NCBI GenBank assembly: GCA_034927685.1
Contig: JAYFPO010000014.1
Coordinates: 95,385-159,384, forward strand
Direction: 5' to 3'
Source: RGIG3159 sp034927685
GTDB lineage: Bacteria > Bacillota > Clostridia > Oscillospirales > Oscillospiraceae
DNA: 64,000 nucleotides
Made by a program: the position numbers and the translations under genes. Positions 33,839-41,178 of the stretch are shown here, piece by piece; position 1 is the stretch's first letter; the number at the start of each line of letters is the position of its first letter. Under the pieces are notes generated by a model. The model saw nothing but the letters and a program-made list of their open reading frames with translations. It searched no databases and was not told the DNA's origin.

Positions 33839-34180
33839 TTACTCCTTGATTAGATTTACCGCGGTTTCCACGCGCGCCGCCAGCTCCTGCCGCCCCTCCT
33901 GCCGCAGTTCGTCGGAGAGGGAAAGAAGGGCCGCGCAGGCCTGCCGCAGAAGTTTGGAGCGTCCGACGCAGCCGAGCTGCGCCTCCATCTCCCGGAGCGC
34001 GGCCTCAGCCCGTGCAATGGTGTCGTAGACGCCCTGCCGGCTGATGCCCGCCTCCTCGGCGATTTCGCCCAGGGAGAGGTCCTGGTTGTAATAGAGATCA
34101 AAACAGGTCCGCTGCTTTTCGGTCAGCATCCCACCATAGTAATCATAAAGGAGGGTCGTTTCCAGCGCGCTCTGCTTCAT
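33839..34180 (-). CDS. ylxM: YlxM-like helix-turn-helix SRP accessory protein
   Basis: A 113-residue protein with a sigma-70 region 4-like helix-turn-helix: LTEKQRTCFDLYYNQDLSLGEIAEEAGISRQGVYDTIARAE. YlxM precedes ffh in most Firmicutes and modulates SRP assembly. The ATG at 34180 follows AGGAGGGTTCGC; an upstream in-frame ATG seven codons earlier overlaps this site and is rejected. Confidence 0.92.
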   Translation of the reverse strand: MKQSALETTLLYDYYGGMLTEKQRTCFDLYYNQDLSLGEIAEEAGISRQGVYDTIARAEAALREMEAQLGCVGRSKLLRQACAALLSLSDELRQEGRQELAARVETAVNLIKE

Positions 34181-34225
34181 GCGAACCCTCCTGTCCGACA
34201 AGGAAAAAGACTTTACAGCCTGTTT

Positions 34226-34254
34226 ATCATACAGGAGGATGCCCGAAATGTCAA
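34226..34254 (-). promoter_or_regulatory. Promoter of the ylxM-ffh operon
   Basis: On the minus strand a perfect TTGACA (34254-34249), a 17-base spacer and TATGAT (34231-34226) stand just upstream of the ylxM ribosome site. Confidence 0.8.
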
Positions 34255-34282
34255 GAGAAAAACCTTGACGCTTGGAAAAACT

Positions 34283-34966
34283 TCAGTTTGCGGTAAAGGT
34301 TACACAGACGTCCCGGCCTTCTTGCTCATAGGAAAAGACTCCGCCTGTGAAATTTTCGTTCTCGAGATAGTCGAGGAAGAAGTCGGCAACCTCGTCGACG
34401 TCGGGACTGTTGTGCTTCAGGTTGTAGGCAAGCGCCGCGTCGTTCAGCTTTTCGGTGTGCGCCTCATCGACGTCGCCCTCCGTGAAGACATAGCAGACGC
34501 CGGCGGCGGTTTCTTGGCTGGCGGACGTCTCAAAGGAGTATGTGGACGAATCGCTCTGGTTTATGGCATTCTCAACCGCGCCGAAGATGGTCGGCAGCAG
34601 AAACAGAATCACGAGCACGATCACGGGGACCGCGCATCCCACCGGCCGGTTTCCATGCGGCCTCCATGCGACTCCCGCGGCAGAGCCGGGGTTCGCGCGC
34701 GTGCCAGCCGGACGGGGTTCGCGGTCGCTGTTGCCGGCAGAGGCGCTCCGATCGGAAGTTCTTTCCTGTGGGGAGCCGGTCTGCGGCGCCGTCCTGACCG
34801 TTTCCGGCCGTCCCGGGTACCTCCCTGTGTAGGTCACATGCGTATGGACATGCTCCGCGCCGGCGGCGGCAAGCTTGGAGCATCTATGGCCGCAATCCAG
34901 GCAAACCATCTTCCCATGTTCTTCGAACATCAGGGTGCAATGGCATTTTGGGCAGTTGTATGTCAT
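34283..34966 (-). CDS. Zinc-ribbon single-pass membrane protein of unknown function
   Basis: A 227-residue protein. The N-terminal rubredoxin-like zinc ribbon (CPKC...CLDCGHRC, residues 5-29) would be cytoplasmic. A low-complexity Pro/Arg/Ser linker (about 45-105) and one membrane helix (about 113-131, VPVIVLVILFLLPTIFG) lead to a compact acidic outer domain of about 95 residues. GGAGG precedes the ATG. The plan suggests an anchored sensor or scaffold. I do not recognise the outer domain. Its divergent neighbour is spo0A, with which it shares the region holding 0A-box-like sites. Confidence 0.7.
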   Translation of the reverse strand: MTYNCPKCHCTLMFEEHGKMVCLDCGHRCSKLAAAGAEHVHTHVTYTGRYPGRPETVRTAPQTGSPQERTSDRSASAGNSDREPRPAGTRANPGSAAGVAWRPHGNRPVGCAVPVIVLVILFLLPTIFGAVENAINQSDSSTYSFETSASQETAAGVCYVFTEGDVDEAHTEKLNDAALAYNLKHNSPDVDEVADFFLDYLENENFTGGVFSYEQEGRDVCVTFTAN

Positions 34967-35046
34967 TTGCTTCAGCCTCCTCCAGAAATACGCGCGTCCC
35001 TCGCGCCGTTTTATTCTGCTTTGATTGTATCATGAAAGAACCGGAC

Positions 35047-35154
35047 TGTCGACGGCAATTTTACGCCGCTCGGAAGTCGTCGAAGATAGAAAAACCTCCG
35101 GTGAAAGTGCGGAACTGTCGAAGATCTTTCGGCAAAAAGTCGAATGCTGTCGAC
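35047..35154. promoter_or_regulatory. Cluster of five Spo0A-box-like sites upstream of spo0A
   Basis: Relative to the 0A box core TGTCGAA, one site is exact (35116-35122) and four differ by one base: TGTCGAC (35047-35053 and 35148-35154), CGTCGAA (35078-35084) and AGTCGAA (35138-35144), all on the plus strand. Five in 108 bases far exceeds chance. They suggest Spo0A autoregulation and perhaps control of the divergent zinc-ribbon gene. The remainder of 34967-35286 shows only a possible TTGCGG/TAGATT promoter at 35186-35214. Confidence 0.72.
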
Positions 35155-35286
35155 GAAAAGTTGCTGTAAAATCTTGGGAAATACCTTGCGGAATATGGCC
35201 GTTTATGCTAGATTATAGTCATCGCAGCGATGGAAAACGGTGGGGTCCGGACCTTGCCGAAACTGATCTGACAGGAGAGGAGCAAG

Positions 35287-36069
35287 ATGGAAACCCGAAT
35301 CAGTGTTCTGATTGCAGATGGGAACGAGGAGTTTAGTGAACATCTGAAAGAGAGCATCCGGGGTGCGGCGGGATATGAGGTGACCGCTACTGCCAGCGAC
35401 GGCCTGCGTGCTGTGGAGTTGCTGGAGAAAATGCAGCCCGACGTATTGATCCTGGATTTGATGCTGAGCAAGTTGGATGGAATGGGAGTCCTGAAGGCAG
35501 TCAGCACGATGCAGAAAAAGCCGGTAACGTTGGTTACGGCTAGTTTTATTACCGATTATGTCTCCGCCATGCTGGCAAACTATGGGGTGCAGTACTTTAT
35601 GCTGAAGCCCTATGATTTTCGTGCCCTGATCGATCGCCTGGGAGAAATCCGTGAGAGCGCCGCCATCGGCGCCGCGGCCGGCAAGCCCACCAAGAGCCAC
35701 GTCAACATAGAGGCCATGGTGACCTCCATCATCCACGAAATCGGTGTGCCCGCACATATCAAGGGCTACCAGTATTTGCGGGAAGCGATCATGATTGCTG
35801 TGGACGACATGGATGTAATCAACGCCATCACCAAGGTTCTATATCCGCAGGTAGCCAAAGCGTTCGCCACGACCCCCAGCCGGGTAGAACGTGCAATCCG
35901 GCACGCCATCGAGGTGGCGTGGGACCGAGGCGACTTGGAAACCTTACAGAGATTCTTCGGCTATACCGTATCCAACACCAAGGGTAAGCCGACCAACAGT
36001 GAGTTCATCGCGCTGATCGCGGATCGGCTTCAACTCCAACTAAAAAATCAGGATACGCAAACGGCTTAA
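35287..36069 (+). CDS. spo0A: Spo0A, master regulator of sporulation
   Basis: A 260-residue response regulator. The receiver has acidic D11, phospho-acceptor D57 (PDVLILDLML) and Lys in MLKPYDF. The C-terminal DNA-binding domain carries VTSIIHEIGVPAHIKGYQYLREAI and TPSRVERAIRHAIEVAWDRG, unique to Spo0A. Its phosphorylated form switches cells into sporulation. AGGAGAGGAGCAAG gives a strong ribosome site. Its presence places the host among endospore-forming Firmicutes lineages. Confidence 0.97.
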   Translation: METRISVLIADGNEEFSEHLKESIRGAAGYEVTATASDGLRAVELLEKMQPDVLILDLMLSKLDGMGVLKAVSTMQKKPVTLVTASFITDYVSAMLANYGVQYFMLKPYDFRALIDRLGEIRESAAIGAAAGKPTKSHVNIEAMVTSIIHEIGVPAHIKGYQYLREAIMIAVDDMDVINAITKVLYPQVAKAFATTPSRVERAIRHAIEVAWDRGDLETLQRFFGYTVSNTKGKPTNSEFIALIADRLQLQLKNQDTQTA

Positions 36070-36085
36070 TATTTTGAAGAAAAGT

Positions 36086-36134
36086 CGTCCTTCCGGACTG
36101 CGGCGCCATCTGCCGGCCGGGAGGGCGTTTTTTT
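36086..36134 (+). terminator. Terminator of spo0A
   Basis: CGTCCTTCCGG (36086-36096) pairs with CCGGGAGGGCG (36117-36127) with two G-U pairs; the loop holds further pairing. Seven T's follow. Confidence 0.82.
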
Positions 36135-36251
36135 GTTTTCCGCCCCGCAACAATCGTTCGACGCCGTTCGCGTCACTTTTGTACGTTTTTCCATTTTTTC
36201 GTTCGATATGTGGTATTCGCCGAAATCTTATGGTAACTGCCATGATTATTC

Positions 36252-36258
36252 TGTCGAA
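36252..36258 (+). promoter_or_regulatory. Exact 0A box upstream of the small unknown gene
   Basis: TGTCGAA occurs 69 bases before the ATG at 36327. A single 7-mer is weak alone, but its position next to spo0A makes Spo0A control of this gene plausible. The rest of 36135-36326 shows no other clear signal. Confidence 0.4.
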
Positions 36259-36326
36259 TCGCGCGGTTTTTTTCGCTTTTCCGATTGAGAAATCTGTGAT
36301 TCAATAGGAATCGGGGAGGGAAACGT

Positions 36327-36608
36327 ATGGAAGTGAAGCAGAAGATCGAAACGAAGGTGCTGCGTGGCACCGCAGGGAAGGTGCTGCGTCTGGACTATTG
36401 TCTACTGGCCCAATTTGACGACCTGGAGAAGCGTCTTTCTGGGCCCTACGGCATGGAGATCATGTTGACGGAGAAGGAGGGGATGCGGCAGGAAAGCTGC
36501 CGCAACATGACGGACGACTACAGAAAAGCGGTGGCGCTCATCCATGTGTTCGCGTCAAACAGCGTGACGCCGATCAGCATGCTGGAATTGATCCGGGATG
36601 TTCGGTGA
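36327..36608 (+). CDS. Small conserved-looking protein of unknown function
   Basis: A 93-residue soluble protein starting MEVKQKIETKVLRGTAGKVLRLDYCLL. GGGGAGGG precedes the ATG. The pattern, an antiparallel-strand-like first half and a helical second half ending MLELIRDVR, resembles small clostridial proteins of the DUF6514 type, though I am not certain of this. It lies between spo0A and nrdR, with an exact 0A box upstream. No catalytic motif is visible. Confidence 0.6.
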   Translation: MEVKQKIETKVLRGTAGKVLRLDYCLLAQFDDLEKRLSGPYGMEIMLTEKEGMRQESCRNMTDDYRKAVALIHVFASNSVTPISMLELIRDVR

Positions 36609-36644
36609 ACGCGACGAATCCTGACGCATTCCGCAGAATGGGAG

Positions 36645-36673
36645 TAGACAGAGTCGGACTTTGTTGCTATAAT
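36645..36673 (+). promoter_or_regulatory. Promoter of nrdR
   Basis: TAGACA (36645-36650), a 17-base spacer and TATAAT (36668-36673) lie 40 bases upstream of the ATG, with GAGAGGAG as ribosome site. Confidence 0.72.
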
Positions 36674-36712
36674 AGGTAAAATATATGGCAACGAAGAGAG
36701 GAGCCGGTTCTC

Positions 36713-37168
36713 ATGAAGTGTCCCTATTGCGGTTATCAGGAGAGCAAAGTAGTGGATTCTCGCCACGCAGAGGACAACGCAAGCATTCGAAGAAGAAGAG
36801 AATGCCTCTCCTGTCAGAAGCGGTTTACCACCTATGAGACAGTAGAGAGTCTGCCCCTCGTCGTCGTCAAGCGGGACGGCACCCGGCAGGCCTTCGACCG
36901 CAACAAGGTACTCACCGGGATGCTGCGGGCCTGTGAAAAGCGTCCCGTATCGCTGCCGAGGCTGGAGGCCTGCGCCGACGATATCGAGCAGATCCTACAG
37001 AGCTCGTTGGAGCGGGAGGTCCGCAGTGAGGAGATCGGAGAACTTGTGATGGAGCGGCTGAAGCCGCTGGACGAGGTGGCCTATGTGCGCTTCGCGTCAG
37101 TCTACCGCCAGTTCAAGGACATCAACAGCTTTATGTCGGAGCTCAACAAAATTCTCGAGGAAAAGTGA
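36713..37168 (+). CDS. nrdR: NrdR, ATP-cone repressor of ribonucleotide reductase genes
   Basis: A 151-residue protein. An N-terminal zinc ribbon (CPYC...CLSC, 3-34) with SIRRRRECLSCQKRFTTYE binds NrdR boxes, and an ATP-cone (about 49-139, VVKRDGTRQAFDRNKVLTGM) senses ATP/dATP. No ribonucleotide reductase gene is in the window, so it acts in trans. Confidence 0.96.
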   Translation: MKCPYCGYQESKVVDSRHAEDNASIRRRRECLSCQKRFTTYETVESLPLVVVKRDGTRQAFDRNKVLTGMLRACEKRPVSLPRLEACADDIEQILQSSLEREVRSEEIGELVMERLKPLDEVAYVRFASVYRQFKDINSFMSELNKILEEK

Positions 37169-37202
37169 AAAAAGCGGGCCTGTCGGAGCATAGGATCCCG
37201 CC

Positions 37203-37304
37203 AAAAAGCTGTCATCCCGAGCGCCGGCGAAGGATCTTTCCCGTTTCAATGTCTGTCACGGAAAGATTTTTCAGCTTGGCGGACTCGGAATGACAGCTTT
37301 TTTT
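37203..37304. repeat. Long imperfect hairpin element after nrdR (dispersed-repeat type)
   Basis: AAAAAGCTGTCATCCCGAG (37203-37221) pairs with CTCGGAATGACAGCTTTTTTT (37284-37304, one base bulge). A second internal arm, ATCTTTCCCGT against ACGGAAAGAT, continues the stem, so nearly the whole 102 bases fold on themselves. The GTCATCCCGAGCG...GAAGGATCTTT wording is like the short dispersed hairpins found in many bacterial genomes. Its closing T-run may also terminate nrdR transcription. Confidence 0.65.
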
Positions 37305-37351
37305 GCAGCGGAGGACAATATTCGGCGTGCCTCCTCGTTTTTATCCTATCA

Positions 37352-37389
37352 TGATGCAGCTATGATGCAGTTTTGATGTAATTTATAGT
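37352..37389 (+). promoter_or_regulatory. Response-regulator operator (three 11-bp direct repeats) and -10 of the two-component operon
   Basis: TGATGCAG (37352-37359), TGATGCAG (37363-37370) and TGATGTAA (37374-37381) recur exactly every 11 bases on one face of the helix. They overlap the -35 position of a -10 TATAGT (37384-37389). This is the geometry of OmpR/PhoB-family activation. The same element occurs at 40175-40193. Confidence 0.75.
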
Positions 37390-37413
37390 GGAAGAGAGAA
37401 AGGAGCGCGCGCC

Positions 37414-38067
37414 ATGATTCAGATTTTAATTGTCGAGGACGAGGAGCCGATTTCCAATCTGATCCGTATGAGTCTGAGCCGTGCCGGCTATGACTGTTGC
37501 TGCGTCTACGACGGCACGGCCGCGGCGGATCTTTTAGAGCAGAAAACTTTCGACCTGATCCTGCTGGACGTGATGCTGCCCGGCGTGGATGGCTTCGAAC
37601 TGATGGACTACATCCGGCCCATGGGCATCCCGGTGATCTTTATTACGGCCCGCAATTCGGTGACGGATCGTGTCAAGGGCCTGCGGATGGGAGCCGACGA
37701 CTATATCGTCAAGCCCTTTGAGATTCTGGAGCTGCTGGCACGGGTGGACGTTGTGCTGCGGCGCTACAGCAAGGTAGACTGCGTGCTGAGCGTGGGCTGC
37801 CTGACCATCGACACGAAAAGCATGGTGGTAAAGCGGGATGGCGTGGAGATCGCTCTGACGAAAAAGGAATATGACCTGCTCCTGCTCTTTGCGCGGAATC
37901 CCGGCACCGCTATGTACCGTGAAACGATCTACGAACGGATCTGGGGCGGCGACTACACGGGCGAGAGCCGGACTGTGGATCTACATATCCAACGGCTGCG
38001 CCGGAAGGTGGGCTGGGAAAAGGAATTGAAGGCAATCAGCAAGGTGGGATACCGGCTGGAGGTATAA
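37414..38067 (+). CDS. OmpR-family response regulator
   Basis: A 217-residue regulator. The receiver (1-115) has acidic EDEE at 8-11, phospho-acceptor D52 (LILLDVMLPGVDG) and KPF. The C-terminal winged helix (about 125-217) has LTKKEYDLLLLFARNPG and SRTVDLHIQRLRRKVG. It resembles VanR-like and other envelope-stress regulators. AAAGGAGCGCGCGCC precedes the ATG. The cognate kinase follows after a single base. Direct repeats at its own promoter suggest autoregulation. Confidence 0.93.
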   Translation: MIQILIVEDEEPISNLIRMSLSRAGYDCCCVYDGTAAADLLEQKTFDLILLDVMLPGVDGFELMDYIRPMGIPVIFITARNSVTDRVKGLRMGADDYIVKPFEILELLARVDVVLRRYSKVDCVLSVGCLTIDTKSMVVKRDGVEIALTKKEYDLLLLFARNPGTAMYRETIYERIWGGDYTGESRTVDLHIQRLRRKVGWEKELKAISKVGYRLEV

Positions 38068-38068
38068 T

Positions 38069-39415
38069 ATGAAATTCCGGACGAAGATGACGATCTGCAT
38101 GGTCTTTCTGCTGTCGGTGGCCTTCGGCATCGGCGGCAGTCTGCTGATCTCGTCGTCCTTTCAGGCCGCACTGAACAAGGAAAAGACCTCCGCGCAGCGC
38201 ACCTGCCAAATGCTGCTCAATACGCTCTCCGTGGTGGGCAGCTACAACAATGTGGAGGATACCCTGCGGCAGTTGGATGGCAGCCGGATGGAGTGGACCG
38301 GCCTGCAGGTGACCTCTAACGGCGAAAGCATCTACCGCAGCGGCCAACTCCCGGAGGCGCAGGATGACGGCGGCAATACGCTTCAGCTTCTGGGACAGCA
38401 GCTTCTGATCTCCTGTTCCGTGGGTTCCGGCCTGACCGATGTGCGCCTGCGGGCGGCCTTCGATATCTCGTCGATCTATAACCAGCGGGATGTACAGCTC
38501 GGCATTTACCGGGGCACCTTCCTCCTGGTGGTCGCGGTGGGGACAGGGCTGTCCTTTCTGCTCTGCACCTGGCTGACGAGGCCGCTGCGGCAGCTCACCC
38601 GGGTCTCCCGGGAGCTGGCGGCAGGTAACCTGGCCGGCCGGGTCCGGGTCAGCTCAGGCGACGAGCTTGGGCGTCTCTCCCGGGAGTTCAACCAGATGGC
38701 GGACAAGCTGGAGGAGAGCGTGGGCAGCCTGAAGGCCGCCATGGAGCGGCAGGAGGAATTTATGGGTTCCTTCGCCCACGAGCTAAAGACGCCCATGACC
38801 TCCATCATCGGCTACGCCGACCTGCTGCGCAGCCAGGAGCTGCAGGAGCCGGAGCGTCGGGAAGCCGCCAACTACGTCTTTTCAGAGGGAAAGCGGCTGG
38901 AGAGTCTGTCCCTCAAGCTGCTGGACCTGTTGGTGCTGGAAAAGGACGATGTGCCGCTGCAGAGCTGCAGCCCGAAGAGTCTGATTGAGAACACCGCGCG
39001 TGAGTTTAATCCCATTTTGAAGAAGCAGAACATCTCCCTACACTGCCGCTGTGAAATGGGCAATTGCCTGCTGGATCCGGACCTGTTTAAGTCGCTGCTC
39101 TACAACCTCATGGACAACGCGCGGAAAGCGATGGATCAGGGGGGTCGAATCCTGATCCAGTCGGAAATGACTGGGGACGGCTGCCTGCTGCGTGTTGTCG
39201 ACGACGGCCGCGGAATGCCGCAGGAAGCGCTGCAAAAGGTCACCGAGGCGTTTTACCGCGTGGATAAATCGAGATCCCGGGCGCAGGGCGGCGCCGGCCT
39301 GGGGCTGGCGCTCTGCAGCCGGATTGTGGAGCTGCATCGGGGCGATATCCGGTTTTCCAGCAAAGAAGGAATCGGCACCTGTGTGACGGTAACGCTGAGA
39401 GGAGGAAAGGCATGA
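38069..39415 (+). CDS. Sensor histidine kinase
   Basis: A 448-residue kinase: membrane helix about 9-29, an extracytoplasmic sensor of about 115 residues, a second helix about 150-172, HAMP (about 173-225, TRPLRQLTRVSRELAAGNLAGRV), phospho-acceptor His237 in FAHELKTPMTSIIGY, and an ATPase domain with NLMDNARKA, DDGRGM and GAGLGLALCSRIV. It phosphorylates the upstream regulator. The overlap with the following exported protein gene suggests a three-part signalling unit. Confidence 0.93.
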   Translation: MKFRTKMTICMVFLLSVAFGIGGSLLISSSFQAALNKEKTSAQRTCQMLLNTLSVVGSYNNVEDTLRQLDGSRMEWTGLQVTSNGESIYRSGQLPEAQDDGGNTLQLLGQQLLISCSVGSGLTDVRLRAAFDISSIYNQRDVQLGIYRGTFLLVVAVGTGLSFLLCTWLTRPLRQLTRVSRELAAGNLAGRVRVSSGDELGRLSREFNQMADKLEESVGSLKAAMERQEEFMGSFAHELKTPMTSIIGYADLLRSQELQEPERREAANYVFSEGKRLESLSLKLLDLLVLEKDDVPLQSCSPKSLIENTAREFNPILKKQNISLHCRCEMGNCLLDPDLFKSLLYNLMDNARKAMDQGGRILIQSEMTGDGCLLRVVDDGRGMPQEALQKVTEAFYRVDKSRSRAQGGAGLGLALCSRIVELHRGDIRFSSKEGIGTCVTVTLRGGKA

Positions 39416-40131
39416 AGCGAGTACTCGCGGCCGTTCTGACGCTGGCCGTGCTGCTGGCCGGCTTTTTTCTCCCGACGCTGGTCACCGGAATTCAGGACAA
39501 AAACGCCGTCCAGGTGGAGGACGTCTCCCTTCAGCAGGTGGATCTGAATGAGGATTCCGGGCTGACCATCATCGAAAAGCTGCAGATGCTGTCGGATGAG
39601 ACCAGCACGCAGCTCGCCGTCGGCGTCGGCCGGGTGCAGACCATCCCGATGCTGTCGCAGAATGCGTGGGTAGTGCTGGATAATCTGACAATCAATGGCG
39701 CTGCCATTCTGGATCCGGCCACAACCGTGCAGGAGCAGCAGTCCGCGCTTCTGGTTTCCAACGGCGGCCGCGCCTATATCGTCTGGCAGATCCTGTTTAA
39801 TGACGGCAACAACAACATCTGCTGGCTCTATCTGGACGACGAGACCGGCCTGCCTCTGTCGATCAGTTGCTGCGCGAGCGACGACAGCGTTGCGGCGAGC
39901 TGGCTCTATGTGGCCGGTGAAGCCATGTTGACTTCGGATGGCCTGTGGCTGGACAACAGCGTTTCCAATAACGATGCAATCATGGAAAGTGCTGTGGGGG
40001 ATTCGAATGAGAGCGAAACCGGCGTCGAAACCTTTGAGCTGGCGGCCACAGACGGCAGTACCCAGTTCTCCATCCCGCTGGAGAGCAGCTATGGCTGGCT
40101 GACCGTGAATCCGGTGTGCGCCTATTTTTAG
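39412..40131 (+). CDS. Exported protein of unknown function cotranscribed with the two-component system
   Basis: A 239-residue protein starting with a signal peptide or anchor (KRVLAAVLTLAVLLAGFFLPTLV) and no lipobox cysteine. The mature part is acidic, rich in Ser, Asn and Asp, with two Cys (SISCC). It begins in an ATGA overlap with the kinase gene, so production is coupled to it. Such partners often modulate the sensor from outside. I do not recognise the fold. Confidence 0.65.
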   Translation: MKRVLAAVLTLAVLLAGFFLPTLVTGIQDKNAVQVEDVSLQQVDLNEDSGLTIIEKLQMLSDETSTQLAVGVGRVQTIPMLSQNAWVVLDNLTINGAAILDPATTVQEQQSALLVSNGGRAYIVWQILFNDGNNNICWLYLDDETGLPLSISCCASDDSVAASWLYVAGEAMLTSDGLWLDNSVSNNDAIMESAVGDSNESETGVETFELAATDGSTQFSIPLESSYGWLTVNPVCAYF

Positions 40132-40174
40132 GATGAATGCGCAAAAGCAGAATTTTTCTCGCACTATGCCGTTT

Positions 40175-40218
40175 TGATGCAAATTTGATGCGGAACTGTC
40201 GCTGCGCCCTGCTAAGAT
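40175..40218 (+). promoter_or_regulatory. Second copy of the response-regulator operator, with -10 of the carboxypeptidase operon
   Basis: TGATGCAA (40175-40182) and TGATGCGG (40186-40193) are spaced 11 bases apart, matching the repeats at 37352-37381. They run up to the expected -35 of a -10 TAAGAT (40213-40218). They link the carboxypeptidase and racemase-like genes to the adjacent two-component system. Confidence 0.72.
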
Positions 40219-40266
40219 GGAACTCATCAAAGCGGGGCGTTTTTCTGCCCGGAAGGGAGCTGTAAT

Positions 40267-41178
40267 ATGGTCCTCAAAAAAAAGCGACAGCTGCTGGAGG
40301 CGCTGGGTATGCTCGGTGCAGCCGCGGTGATTCTGATTCTGGTGGCAACATTCTCGATTCATGCCGGCGGCACCGAAGCAACCCGGCAATCCGAAACAAC
40401 CGTGACGAGTGACACGACAAACTATTCTGCAATTCAAATGCCCGCCGCCGCGGAGACCGAGGGGACGCTTGTGCTGGTGGATGGCAAAACGCCTTGGTCC
40501 TTCCCGGAAAACGACGACCTGACAACGCTCTTCGATGTGATGACGCACAGCTATTCGGTGCGCAGTTCCGACATTCAGGTCGACAGCGACATTGTGAACA
40601 GCCTCAACGCCATGATGGACGCCTTTCAGAAGGCCACCTCTCTCAGCGACCTCAACGTGGTCGCCGGCTATCGATCCCTGGACGACCAGAAGCAGCTCAA
40701 GCAGGCCTCCATTGCGGAGGATGGCAAAGAGCACTCCGACCGCTATGTGGCAGCGGCGGGCAACAGCGAGCACCACACGGGGCTCGCGATCGATCTGCAA
40801 ATCTACCGGGACGGCGTCAGCGAAACCTTCACCGGCGAGGGAAAGTACGCCTGGCTGTATGAACACTGTGCCGATTACGGCTTTGTTCTGCGCTACCCGG
40901 AGGGCAAGGAAGATCAAACCGGCATTGCCAACGAGAGCTGGCACTTCCGCTATGTAGGCGCACCCCACGCCCAGATCATGACAGAGCGGGGGCTCTGCCT
41001 GGAGGAGTATCTGGAGCTGCTGCAGGAGGACTATTCCTGGGACAGCGCGCATCTGCAGGCGGACAATTGCGAGATTTATTACTGCCCCGGCGACACAATT
41101 CACGTCGCGGTCGGGGCGGATTACGAGGTATCCGGCATCAACCAGGAAGGGTATGTGGTAACAGTATGGCAGAATTAA
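40267..41178 (+). CDS. VanY-like D-alanyl-D-alanine carboxypeptidase (M15B)
   Basis: A 303-residue membrane-anchored protein with a basic start and one helix (about 12-32). The M15 zinc motif SEHHTGLAID supplies His169 and Asp176, and ESWHFRYVG supplies Glu223 and His226. It would trim the terminal D-Ala from peptidoglycan stems outside the cell. After the catalytic domain, about 50 extra residues form a small C-terminal segment. It is first in an operon with the racemase-like gene and has the response-regulator operator upstream. Confidence 0.87.
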   Translation: MVLKKKRQLLEALGMLGAAAVILILVATFSIHAGGTEATRQSETTVTSDTTNYSAIQMPAAAETEGTLVLVDGKTPWSFPENDDLTTLFDVMTHSYSVRSSDIQVDSDIVNSLNAMMDAFQKATSLSDLNVVAGYRSLDDQKQLKQASIAEDGKEHSDRYVAAAGNSEHHTGLAIDLQIYRDGVSETFTGEGKYAWLYEHCADYGFVLRYPEGKEDQTGIANESWHFRYVGAPHAQIMTERGLCLEEYLELLQEDYSWDSAHLQADNCEIYYCPGDTIHVAVGADYEVSGINQEGYVVTVWQN

